DNA of 34,875 nt from Clostridia bacterium. Lineage in GTDB: Bacteria > Bacillota > Clostridia > Christensenellales > Borkfalkiaceae. This document shows, in pieces, positions 1 to 6,770 of this stretch. Location of the stretch: contig JAGAIW010000189.1 of NCBI GenBank assembly GCA_017626305.1, positions 1 to 34,875 of the forward strand, written 5' to 3'. A program made the position numbers and the translations under genes. Numbering within the stretch: the first letter of the stretch is position 1; every line of letters begins with the position of its first letter. The notes under the pieces were generated by a model, which saw nothing but the letters and a program-made list of their open reading frames with translations, was not told where the DNA came from and made no database searches.

Positions 1-2401
1 CTTCAATAATCTTTTCAAGCATAGTATCGTCTAAATTATACGGCGGATATACGGCAATCGAGTCGCCTGAATGAATACCCGTACGTTCGATATGCTGCAT
101 GATACCGGGGATAAGGACGTCCTTTCCGTCGGAAATGGCGTCTACTTCAAGCTCCGTACCCATAAGATATTTATCGCAAAGCACGGGGTTTTCAATCCCC
201 TGCGCTAAAATAACGTCCATATACCGACATACGTCTTCTTGGGTGAAGGCTATCGTCATGTTTTGCCCGCCGATAACGTACGAAGGACGGAGCAGTACGG
301 GATATTCCAGCTTTTCCGCCGCCGCCAACGCTTCGTCTTTGGTCATTACGGTAATTGCTTTCGGACGGGGAATGGAATATTTTTCCAAGAGAGCCTCAAA
401 ACGTTCTCTATCTTCCGCGGCGTCTACGCTGTCCGCTGACGTACCCAAAATGCGAATACCATGCGTAGCGAAGTACGAACAAAGGTGAATTGCCGTTTGA
501 CCACCGAACGTGATGATAACGCCGTACGGTTTTTCAATATCGAGTACGTGTTGCACGTCTTCGGGCGTGAGCGGTTCAAAATATAATCTATCCGCCGTAT
601 CGAAGTCGGTAGAAACCGTTTCGGGATTATTATTGATAATGGCTACTTCATAGCCCAGTTCTTTCAACGTCCAAACACAATGCACGGACGAGTAGTCGAA
701 CTCGATACCCTGACCGATACGAATAGGTCCAGAACCGATAACGACAATGCGTTTTTTGTTGCTCTTTTTAACAAAAGGCGCGGCTTCGTCGTGCTCGTAC
801 GGATCTGCCGTAGAGTAGAAATACGGCGTCTTTGCAGGGAATTCCGCTGCGCAGGTATCTACCATTTTATAGCCGATTTTCTTCCTATACGGAATAGATT
901 GACCGCTAAGCGCGCTAATATCCTTATCCAAATAACCAAGTTTTTTGCCTTCTTCGTACAGCTCGCGCGTGAGCGGCTCGCTAGCAAGTCTTTCTTCGTA
1001 AGCAATCAGGTTTTTGAACTTATTCAAGAACCATCTATCTATTTTGGTGATTGCGTAGACTTCATCCACCGAAACGCCTTTTTTGAGCGCGGCGTATACG
1101 ACGAAAATGCGTTCGTCCGTTTGTTGAGAAAGTTTTTCGCGAAGTTCTTCCTTAGACGTGTGCATAAACTTCTTATAGTTCATAGTACTCGTCGAGATTT
1201 CCGCGCCACGAACGGCTTTCATAATCGCCATTTCAAACGACGTACCTATCGACATGACTTCCCCCGTCGCTTTCATTCTCGTACCGAGCTCGCGCTTGGC
1301 GTACAAGAATTTATCAAACGGCCATTTGGGCATTTTTACAACCAAATAGTCGATAGTCGGTTCAAAACAAGCGTACGTATTGCCCGTAACGTCGTTGACG
1401 ATTTCGTCAAGCGTATACCCAAGGGCAATTTTAGACGTCACCTTGGCAATCGGGAAACCCGTTGCCTTAGACGCAAGCGCAGAAGAACGACTTACGCGGG
1501 GATTGACTTCGATCACCGAATATTCAAAGGAATCGGGATTGAGCGCAAACTGTACGTTGCACCCCCCTTCAATGCCAAGCTCCGTAATAATCGCAAGCGC
1601 TGCGTTTCTAAGCATGCTATATTCTTTATTCGAGAGCGTAACTGCCGGCGCAACGACGATAGAATCGCCTGTGTGGATACCGACAGGGTCGACGTTTTCC
1701 ATGGAGCATACGGTAAGCACGTTGCCAGCGCTATCGCGCAAAACTTCAAATTCAATTTCTTTCCAGCCTGCAATATACTTTTCGATAAGCACTTGCGTAA
1801 TAGGCGAAAGCATAAGCCCGTTATGGGAAATTAAACGCAATTCTTCTTCGTTATACGCCACACCGCCGCCTGCGCCGCCAAGGGTGTAAGCAGGACGGAT
1901 AATGACAGGATACCCCAGTTTATTTGCAATCGCCACACATTCTTCAACGGTATACGCGATATCCGACGGAACGCAGGGCTGATTGATTTTTTCCATGGTT
2001 TGCTTGAAAAGCTCTCTATCTTCCGAACGGTCGATAGCGTCGAGCTTTGTGCCGATCAGCTTTACGCCGTGTTCTTCCAAAAAACCCGATTTGGCAAGCT
2101 TACAACCCATGGTAAGCCCCGTTTGTCCACCCAAGGACGCTAACAAGCTGTCAGGCTTTTCTTTAATGATAATACGCTTTAACGATTCTTCGGTAAGCGG
2201 TTCGAGATAAATTTCGTCTGCAAGTGCCTTATCCGTCATAATCGTAGCGGGATTGGAATTACACAAAACGACGTTTACCCCTTCGCTTTTCATAACACGG
2301 CAAGCTTGCGCGCCTGCGTAGTCAAACTCCGCGGCTTGTCCGATAACGATAGGACCTGAACCGATAACAAGTACCTTCTTTATATCTTTTCTCTTCGGCA
2401 T
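1..2401 (-). CDS. carB: Carbamoyl-phosphate synthase large subunit, 3' end cut by window edge
   Basis: This is the synthetase subunit that makes carbamoyl phosphate from bicarbonate, ammonia and two ATP, for pyrimidine and arginine synthesis. Reading from ATG at 2401 the frame stays open to base 1, giving about 800 residues of the usual ~1070. The missing C-terminus is the rest of the second ATP-grasp half and the allosteric domain. The N-terminus begins MPKRKDIKKVLVIGSGP. The internal repeat of that motif (RIVVIGSGPIRIGQG) falls near residue 550, as expected for the duplicated ATP-grasp architecture. The first-half ATP-grasp signature around IIRPAYTLGGAGGG is intact. It starts one base after the carA stop (TAA-T-ATG), with an AAAGGAG site inside the end of carA, so the two are translationally coupled. 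Confidence 0.97.
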   Translation of the reverse strand, partial: MPKRKDIKKVLVIGSGPIVIGQAAEFDYAGAQACRVMKSEGVNVVLCNSNPATIMTDKALADEIYLEPLTEESLKRIIIKEKPDSLLASLGGQTGLTMGCKLAKSGFLEEHGVKLIGTKLDAIDRSEDRELFKQTMEKINQPCVPSDIAYTVEECVAIANKLGYPVIIRPAYTLGGAGGGVAYNEEELRLISHNGLMLSPITQVLIEKYIAGWKEIEFEVLRDSAGNVLTVCSMENVDPVGIHTGDSIVVAPAVTLSNKEYSMLRNAALAIITELGIEGGCNVQFALNPDSFEYSVIEVNPRVSRSSALASKATGFPIAKVTSKIALGYTLDEIVNDVTGNTYACFEPTIDYLVVKMPKWPFDKFLYAKRELGTRMKATGEVMSIGTSFEMAIMKAVRGAEISTSTMNYKKFMHTSKEELREKLSQQTDERIFVVYAALKKGVSVDEVYAITKIDRWFLNKFKNLIAYEERLASEPLTRELYEEGKKLGYLDKDISALSGQSIPYRKKIGYKMVDTCAAEFPAKTPYFYSTADPYEHDEAAPFVKKSNKKRIVVIGSGPIRIGQGIEFDYSSVHCVWTLKELGYEVAIINNNPETVSTDFDTADRLYFEPLTPEDVQHVLDIEKPYGVIITFGGQTAIHLCSYFATHGIRILGTSADSVDAAEDRERFEALLEKYSIPRPKAITVMTKDEALAAAEKLEYPVLLRPSYVIGGQNMTIAFTQEDVCRYMDVILAQGIENPVLCDKYLMGTELEVDAISDGKDVLIPGIMQHIERTGIHSGDSIAVYPPYNLDDTMLEKIIE

Positions 2402-2402
2402 A

Positions 2403-3476
2403 TTAGTTCTCCTTTCCCATCATTGTAAAGAATTTATTATATACGGGATTTTCCGTATCCCCCGCAACGCACGATTCGGGCATAAACTGCACCGAAAACG
2501 CGTTTAAATCGTCATAATCTATCCCTTCGCAACTGTTATCGTTGACGTTTACAAAGCTGATTTTACCCGTTTGCAAGCTGTTTGATTTTACAACGTAATC
2601 GTGATTTTGCGTAGAGATATACACCTTGCCGTTTTGCGTATATTTTACAGGTTGATTGCTACCGCGGTGACCGCATTTTTGCTTTTGCGTATCCGCGCCA
2701 AGCGCCAGCGCCATCAACTGGTGACCTAAGCCTACGCCAAGCATGGGGATTTGACCAAACAGTTTCTTCAATTCGTCTATCACGGTAAGGAGCTGTTTCG
2801 CATCCCCCGGGCCGTCCCCGACCACCAAACCGTCTACGTTTAAGGATAAAATTTCGTTTGCCGTCGTTTCAACGGGCAAGGAAATTACCTTACAGCCTTG
2901 TTCTACAAGGCGTAAAATCGAGCTCTTCTTTGCGCCGAAGTTCCAGTAGGCAACGGCGTATTTTGCATTAGACTCGCCGTATTCTTGCACACCCTTGGGC
3001 GCAACGGCTTTTACGCAATCGGTAAGCGTATACGCAGCAAGCTTTTCCTTGGCAGATTTCGTCAAAGGTCTATCGCTGATTTTGGCGTTCATTGTACCTT
3101 CTTCACGTAAAATCTTCGTCAGTTCACGCGTGTCTACGTCGTAAATACCGACAACGCCCTGCTCTTTAAGATACGCGTCCAAAGTACCTTCCATACGGAA
3201 GTTAGACGGTTTGTCGCAAATTTCTCTTACGACGTACGCCGCAACGTGCGCCTTATCGCTTTCCGCGTCGCTTGCCATTACGCCGTAATTGCCGATTAAC
3301 GGAAAGGTTTGCACGACGATTTTACCATAGTTAGACGGATCGGTAAGCGTTTCCACGTAACCGACCATACCCGTCGAGAAAATCACTTCGCCCACAGCAG
3401 CGCCTTCCGCGCCAAAGCGCTTGCCTTTGAATACCTTACCGTTTGCCAACGTCAAATACACATTTTTTTCGTTCAT
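2403..3476 (-). CDS. carA: Carbamoyl-phosphate synthase small subunit with degenerate glutaminase site
   Basis: This is the CPSase small subunit, normally a glutamine amidotransferase passing ammonia to CarB. It has 357 residues, a normal length. The N-terminal CPSase_sm domain (about 1-150) is well kept. The C-terminal class I glutaminase fold (about 172-350) is recognisable by FGAK, GPGD, LGHQ, GHRG and TQNH. However, the nucleophile position in the G-x-C-x-G-H-Q elbow is Gly249 (codon GGC at 2730-2732, reading LGVGLGHQ). The His of the usual HPE is Met332 (QFMPE, codon at 2481-2483). The His of the usual NHPV is Gln275. The Glu of HPE is kept. By family knowledge this glutaminase should be inactive, so the enzyme would use free ammonia, as vertebrate CPS I does. 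First gene of the carAB operon, behind a leader attenuator. Confidence 0.95.
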   Translation of the reverse strand: MNEKNVYLTLANGKVFKGKRFGAEGAAVGEVIFSTGMVGYVETLTDPSNYGKIVVQTFPLIGNYGVMASDAESDKAHVAAYVVREICDKPSNFRMEGTLDAYLKEQGVVGIYDVDTRELTKILREEGTMNAKISDRPLTKSAKEKLAAYTLTDCVKAVAPKGVQEYGESNAKYAVAYWNFGAKKSSILRLVEQGCKVISLPVETTANEILSLNVDGLVVGDGPGDAKQLLTVIDELKKLFGQIPMLGVGLGHQLMALALGADTQKQKCGHRGSNQPVKYTQNGKVYISTQNHDYVVKSNSLQTGKISFVNVNDNSCEGIDYDDLNAFSVQFMPESCVAGDTENPVYNKFFTMMGKEN

Positions 3477-3518
3477 AAAAATACTGCCTTTATGTTAAAA
3501 TTGTTTTTTCATAAAAAG

Positions 3519-3546
3519 AAAGACTGATTTTCGAAAATCAGTCTTT
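3519..3546 (-). terminator. Candidate attenuator hairpin in the carAB leader
   Basis: This is a perfect 28-base palindrome with arms AAAGACTGATTTT and AAAATCAGTCTTT around CG. In the carAB transcript it is followed by CTTTTTATG, a short U-rich tract. It ends about 42 bases before the carA start. The stop codon of the leader peptide lies in its 5' arm, so a ribosome finishing that peptide would cover the arm and prevent the hairpin from forming. Confidence 0.65.
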
Positions 3547-3660
3547 GTTACAAACACTATCGATAATTGAAAAAGGAAAACGCGAGTTTGCGGGAATATT
3601 ACCCAACATCCCGTCGTATTGCAGCGTATTCATTTGTACGTTTGCTTTTACAAAAAACAT
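3538..3660 (-). CDS. Putative 40-residue carAB leader peptide
   Basis: ATG at 3660 is preceded by an AGGTG site six bases upstream, and the ORF begins about 18 bases after the predicted transcription start. It encodes 40 residues starting MFFVKANVQ and ending VCNKD. The TGA (3538-3540) sits inside the attenuator hairpin. Near its 3' end is a U-rich stretch encoding RFPFS, about 40 bases before the hairpin. The layout resembles the E. coli pyrBI leader, a 44-residue peptide with a U-rich pause region whose translation is coupled to UTP-sensitive pausing. There is one Arg codon only, so arginine-type attenuation is not suggested. No homology to a known protein is recognised. The role is inferred from position alone. 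Confidence 0.6.
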   Translation of the reverse strand: MFFVKANVQMNTLQYDGMLGNIPANSRFPFSIIDSVCNKD

Positions 3661-3684
3661 ACCGTTCACCTATCAATTTTTATT

Positions 3685-3713
3685 ATTATACCACAACGAG
3701 ATTTTTATGTCAA
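3685..3713 (-). promoter_or_regulatory. Consensus sigma-A promoter for carAB
   Basis: On the minus strand there is TTGACA (3708-3713), a 17-base spacer ending TGG, then TATAAT (3685-3690). Both hexamers match consensus exactly. The predicted start is near 3678, which gives a leader of about 200 bases before carA. Confidence 0.88.
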
Positions 3714-3770
3714 CTTCTCGACGTGTTTTTCGGGTGAATTTTACAAAAAAAATTTGCAAACGTTTCATGA

Positions 3771-3803
3771 AAAACGGCGTCGACCAACCGTCAACGCCGT
3801 TTT
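3771..3803 (-). terminator. Intrinsic terminator after the Gfo/Idh gene pair
   Basis: Arms AAAACGGCGTCGAC and GTCAACGCCGTTTT (one G-U pair) surround a 5-base loop. It ends a dozen bases after the stop of the gene at 3815-4654. On the minus transcript a short run of U follows the stem. It insulates that operon from the carAB promoter. Confidence 0.8.
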
Positions 3804-3814
3804 ATTCTTTTTCA

Positions 3815-4654
3815 TTAAAGCGTAGCCAACGCTTCCACCGCCCATTGACGAATTTTCATAACTTCCAACGTTTGCGCGGGGTCGAAACAATGTTTGCCCG
3901 TCGCGTAAAAACGTAAGATTTCTTCAATGAGTTTTCCAAAAAAGTCGGACGTCATTTTTTGGAAACCGCCCGTAACGCCGTCTTTGTTGGTGATCAGCGC
4001 GCCAAAGCCCGTGTTTTGCGCGTAAATCATTTGTCCTACACGATTATCCGCATACGTTACGTCGAAAATAATTTTATCAAACGACCGTTTCGCCGTTACG
4101 CCCGTTGCGCCGATACCCATGGTGCGGACGAGCATTTCCACTTGATGAATGATGTATTCTTCGGGATTTCCACCACCGCCCGTCGTCATTACGGCAAGAC
4201 TATTTTCTTTGCCGTCAAGTTCTTGCGAAAAACGCAAAGCGGAGCTAGTGAAAAATTTCGTGTTATACTTCGCCGCAATATCGAAAATTTCCTGCGCCGT
4301 CTTTAAATCAGGCGCAAACGTTTTGTCAATATAGGTATTTTTACCGCAAGGCAACGCTTGTTTTGCATAGCCTAAGTGCGTTTGCGGGTCGGACGGGGCA
4401 AGAATAAGCACGTAGTCGGACTTTTGGCAAAGTTCTTCTATGCTTGCGCAACGTTCTACGCCCATACGCTGACACCATTCGTCCGTCGTTTCGCCCGTTA
4501 CGGGGGATTTGTCCATTTCGCCCCATGCGTACGCTACGGTAAATTCTTCTTGGAGTTCTTCGCGTAAGCGCGCCGACGCGTTTTTAATCCATTCGGGATA
4601 GTTATTTGCGTGCCATTCGCTGATATAATAATCGATAAAGCCTATCTTTTTCAT
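3815..4654 (-). CDS. Gfo/Idh/MocA-like oxidoreductase with atypical N-terminus
   Basis: A 279-residue protein of the Gfo/Idh/MocA type. The middle of its Rossmann part is recognisable (YVLILAPSDPQTHLGYAKQAL, then a YIDKTFAPDL stretch in place of the usual EKP motif, keeping the Lys). The C-terminal half would be the substrate-binding beta-sheet domain. It is shorter than the family norm of 330-390. Its first strand reads MKKIGFIDYYISEWHANNYP instead of a glycine-rich G-x-G-x-x-G loop, so NAD(P) binding may be altered or lost. It lies 13 bases downstream of a canonical family member and shares its promoter. The substrate is unknown. Such pairs often act on sugars, inositols or sugar acids. Confidence 0.75.
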   Translation of the reverse strand: MKKIGFIDYYISEWHANNYPEWIKNASARLREELQEEFTVAYAWGEMDKSPVTGETTDEWCQRMGVERCASIEELCQKSDYVLILAPSDPQTHLGYAKQALPCGKNTYIDKTFAPDLKTAQEIFDIAAKYNTKFFTSSALRFSQELDGKENSLAVMTTGGGGNPEEYIIHQVEMLVRTMGIGATGVTAKRSFDKIIFDVTYADNRVGQMIYAQNTGFGALITNKDGVTGGFQKMTSDFFGKLIEEILRFYATGKHCFDPAQTLEVMKIRQWAVEALATL

Positions 4655-4667
4655 ACCTTTTCCCCCA

Positions 4668-5729
4668 TTAAAACTGCAATTCTTTTTTCTGCGCCGAAGA
4701 ATCGTACAATGCCTGCAAAAGTTTCATGCTTTCGAGAATACTGTCGATATTTCCCTTGGTCTTTTCGCCTGTTTTCAGCGACTGAATAAAGCCTTCGTCT
4801 TCGCAAAGGTATTGATTCGGGATTTCATGCGTGCTCTTTTCCGATTGCAACGTCGCGCCGTCCGTGAATACGAATTGACCGCCGTAGCTTAAACGCGCGC
4901 CGCCCTTATCGCCAAGGAAGTCGATAAACATTTCGGGTTCTTTAATGTTTTGCGCCCAAGCGCCGTTAAAGGATATGCTTGCTTTATCCGTACGGATATA
5001 ACCGCTGATATAATCGTCTACGTCGTTGACGCCGTTTTCGATATCCGCCGTATCTTCCGCCCACATGGATTCATATTTATACGATTTCATGTCTTTTGCC
5101 ATTTCGCAGTACGCGTCGCAGGTAACGTTTTTCAGCTTTGCACCGCCAAGGATATACAAAATCAAATCGAAGAAGTGGATACCCCAGTCGATAAGCACGC
5201 CGCCACCCGATTGCTTTTTATCGGTAAACGCACCGCCAAGACCGGGGATAGCACGGAAAGAACGGAAGGAACAGTATACGTGATAGATATTCCCGAATTT
5301 GCCGTCTTTGTTCATTTGTTCAAGAATTTCAACCGAACGGTTATAGCGGTTGCATACGCCGATATGTAAGATTTTTCCGTATTTGTCCGCTTGCTGTTTC
5401 ATCTCCAACGTTTTTTCGTAGTTGATTGCCACCGGCTTTTCGCAGAATACGTGCTTACCTGCTGCCAAAGCGTCCATAGTAATGGTATAATGCAAATCGT
5501 TAGGCGTGAGTACGAAAACCGCTTCCACTTCGGGGTCGTTAACGGCTACTTTATAATCCATAACGGTATTTTCAATAATCGGGAAATCTTCTTGAAGTTT
5601 TTCCGCTTTGCCAGGGATAATATCACAAGCGTATTTTACGCGAATACTATCCATTTTTGTAAATGCAGGAAGATGCGCATTTCTCGCAATTCTACCGCAA
5701 CCGATAACTGCTACTGTCGTTTTACCCAT
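4668..5729 (-). CDS. Gfo/Idh/MocA family NAD(P)-dependent oxidoreductase
   Basis: A 353-residue protein with an N-terminal Rossmann domain (VAVIGCGRIARNAHLPAF, residues about 6-23). The family signature GKHVFCEKPVA lies near residue 90-101, where the Lys is catalytic. The C-terminal GFO_IDH_MocA_C sheet domain includes GGGVLIDWGIHFFDL. Start ATG at 5729 follows AAGGAG. First gene of a two-gene operon with the shorter paralogue downstream. The family oxidises or reduces hydroxyls of cyclic sugars or polyols. The exact substrate cannot be told from sequence. Confidence 0.88.
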   Translation of the reverse strand: MGKTTVAVIGCGRIARNAHLPAFTKMDSIRVKYACDIIPGKAEKLQEDFPIIENTVMDYKVAVNDPEVEAVFVLTPNDLHYTITMDALAAGKHVFCEKPVAINYEKTLEMKQQADKYGKILHIGVCNRYNRSVEILEQMNKDGKFGNIYHVYCSFRSFRAIPGLGGAFTDKKQSGGGVLIDWGIHFFDLILYILGGAKLKNVTCDAYCEMAKDMKSYKYESMWAEDTADIENGVNDVDDYISGYIRTDKASISFNGAWAQNIKEPEMFIDFLGDKGGARLSYGGQFVFTDGATLQSEKSTHEIPNQYLCEDEGFIQSLKTGEKTKGNIDSILESMKLLQALYDSSAQKKELQF

Positions 5730-5776
5730 ATAAATATTCTCCTTATCGCCGACTTTTTTCGTCGGACTTCGGCAAT

Positions 5777-5805
5777 ATTATACCCTTTCTCTCTGACGTA
5801 GTCAA
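5777..5805 (-). promoter_or_regulatory. Promoter of the Gfo/Idh operon
   Basis: Minus strand TTGACT (5800-5805), 17-base spacer, TATAAT (5777-5782). The short leader carries a CCGAC / GTCGG hairpin (5749-5765) just before the AAGGAG ribosome site of the gene starting at 5729. Confidence 0.8.
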
Positions 5806-5890
5806 TAGCCGTACTTTATGTAAAATTTGTCATTTTTTTAGATTAAAACCAAACGACGCAAAAATTCGCCGTGAAAAAATATATTCTTTT

Positions 5891-6241
5891 TTATTTTAAC
5901 AATAAAAAATAATATCCGCAGGATAACATACAGCACGAACGCAGACTTTCGATATCTTCGTCGGTTAAATCGGAAAATCGTCCTTCGTTATCTTCCGCCC
6001 CCGTTATAACGATATTCCCGACAAGCATACGCCCGTCACGAGAAGAAAACACCGAAACAATAGGCGGTTGGCTTAGCCTATCCGCATCATAAAACACGCA
6101 AAACGGCTTACCAAAACAATAAAACGTCGTTTGTTTGAGCTCTCTTGCGTTCATCAATCGTCCCACCGCGCTAAGCGAGCTTTCCATTGTCATTTCTATG
6201 GGCGGTTTGCGTTCCCCTACGCCTAAAAAAAGTATTTTCAT
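5891..6241 (-). CDS. Small DUF3846-like protein of unknown function
   Basis: A 116-residue protein. It begins MKILFLGVGERKPPIEM and has a GNIVITG segment followed by an SDLTDEDIESL stretch, which recalls the DUF3846 layout (MKVLVVEPG start, late 'LTDEQ' helix). The similarity is by eye and moderate. It has no signal peptide, and the Cys-rich tail (SCCMLSCGYY) is unusual. It is divergent from an XRE regulator, and matching operator-like palindromes lie in the shared 128-base gap, so it is probably under that regulator's control. The ribosome site is weak (AGAG). Function unknown. Confidence 0.65.
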   Translation of the reverse strand: MKILFLGVGERKPPIEMTMESSLSAVGRLMNARELKQTTFYCFGKPFCVFYDADRLSQPPIVSVFSSRDGRMLVGNIVITGAEDNEGRFSDLTDEDIESLRSCCMLSCGYYFLLLK

Positions 6242-6259
6242 ATTTTTTCTCTTTTGTAA

Positions 6260-6294
6260 TATACTATTTCCACCGATTATTTCGGTATAGTATA
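6260..6294. promoter_or_regulatory. Nested inverted repeat, candidate XRE operator 1
   Basis: Inner palindrome ACCGA-N5-TCGGT (6272-6286) lies within an outer inverted repeat TATACTAT (6260-6267) / ATAGTATA (6287-6294). It spans the predicted start of the leftward promoter. The same ACCGA-N6-CGGT core recurs at 6332-6346. Confidence 0.55.
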
Positions 6295-6295
6295 T

Positions 6296-6324
6296 ATTTT
6301 ATACAAAATACTTCGGTTTGTCAA
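6296..6324 (-). promoter_or_regulatory. Leftward promoter of the DUF3846-like gene
   Basis: Minus strand TTGACA (6319-6324), 17-base spacer, TAAAAT (6296-6301). It is flanked on both sides by the two ACCGA-N6-CGGT palindromes, as expected for a repressed promoter. Confidence 0.65.
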
Positions 6325-6327
6325 TTC

Positions 6328-6350
6328 TTTTACCGAGATTTACGGTAAAA
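6328..6350. promoter_or_regulatory. Inverted repeat, candidate XRE operator 2
   Basis: TTTTACCG (6328-6335) and CGGTAAAA (6343-6350) are separated by 7 bases. It sits 20 bases before the XRE start codon and just upstream of the leftward -35, so it could serve autoregulation and control of the divergent gene. Confidence 0.6.
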
Positions 6351-6369
6351 TTAAGATAAGGAGAAAAGG

Positions 6370-6711
6370 ATGATTAAGCGATTAAAAGAATTACGTATGG
6401 AAAAAGGCTTAACACAAAACGCATTAGCGCAAAAGCTGAACATGACACAGCAAACGTATAGCGATTATGAAACGGGTAAAACCAACCCAAACGTAGAAAC
6501 GCTGATTGCGCTTGCGGATATTTTAGAGTGTTCTATTGATTATTTGGTTGGACGCGCCGACGACTTTGGGAGTATATCTTTTAAAGATTCAAGCGCTACT
6601 TTTTCTTTGGAAGAAACGCAGTTATTGCGTTCGTTTCGTAGACTTTCAAAAAATGAAAAGACGCAAGCAAACGAGTATTTGCAATTCCTTGCGCAACGTT
6701 ACGGAAAATAA
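6370..6711 (+). CDS. XRE-family helix-turn-helix transcriptional regulator
   Basis: A 113-residue DNA-binding repressor-type protein. The HTH_3 domain spans residues about 3-58 (LKELRMEKGLTQNALAQKLN, then QQTYSDYETGKTNPNVETL and LADILECSIDYLVGR). This is the classic lambda-Cro/Xre fold in which the second helix pair contacts DNA. The C-terminal ~50 residues are a short helical tail, probably for dimerisation. No protease or ligand domain is visible. ATG at 6370 follows AAGGAG by six bases. It is one of only two rightward genes here. The local targets are probably the paired palindromes upstream. Confidence 0.92.
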   Translation: MIKRLKELRMEKGLTQNALAQKLNMTQQTYSDYETGKTNPNVETLIALADILECSIDYLVGRADDFGSISFKDSSATFSLEETQLLRSFRRLSKNEKTQANEYLQFLAQRYGK

Positions 6712-6739
6712 CCGATAAACTGCATATTCATAAGAAAAC

Positions 6740-6759
6740 CCCCGCTCTTTGGAGCGGGG
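6740..6759. terminator. Bidirectional intrinsic terminator
   Basis: An 8-base GC-rich stem, CCCCGCTC / GAGCGGGG, with a 4-base loop. It sits between the converging XRE gene (stop 6711) and aspA (stop 6771). The U-tract is better on the minus strand (GGTTTTCTT) than on the plus strand. Confidence 0.85.
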
Positions 6760-6770
6760 ATTTATACGTT

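Noticed and set aside
680-1834. Long rightward open frame (384 codons) opposite carB
   Set aside because: It is antisense to strongly conserved CarB motifs, has a low-complexity Arg/Phe/Asn-rich product, and has no ribosome site or domain.
3476-3680. PyrR-controlled attenuator or arginine-type leader for carAB
   Set aside because: No PyrR binding-loop consensus was seen in the leader, and the peptide has only one Arg codon.
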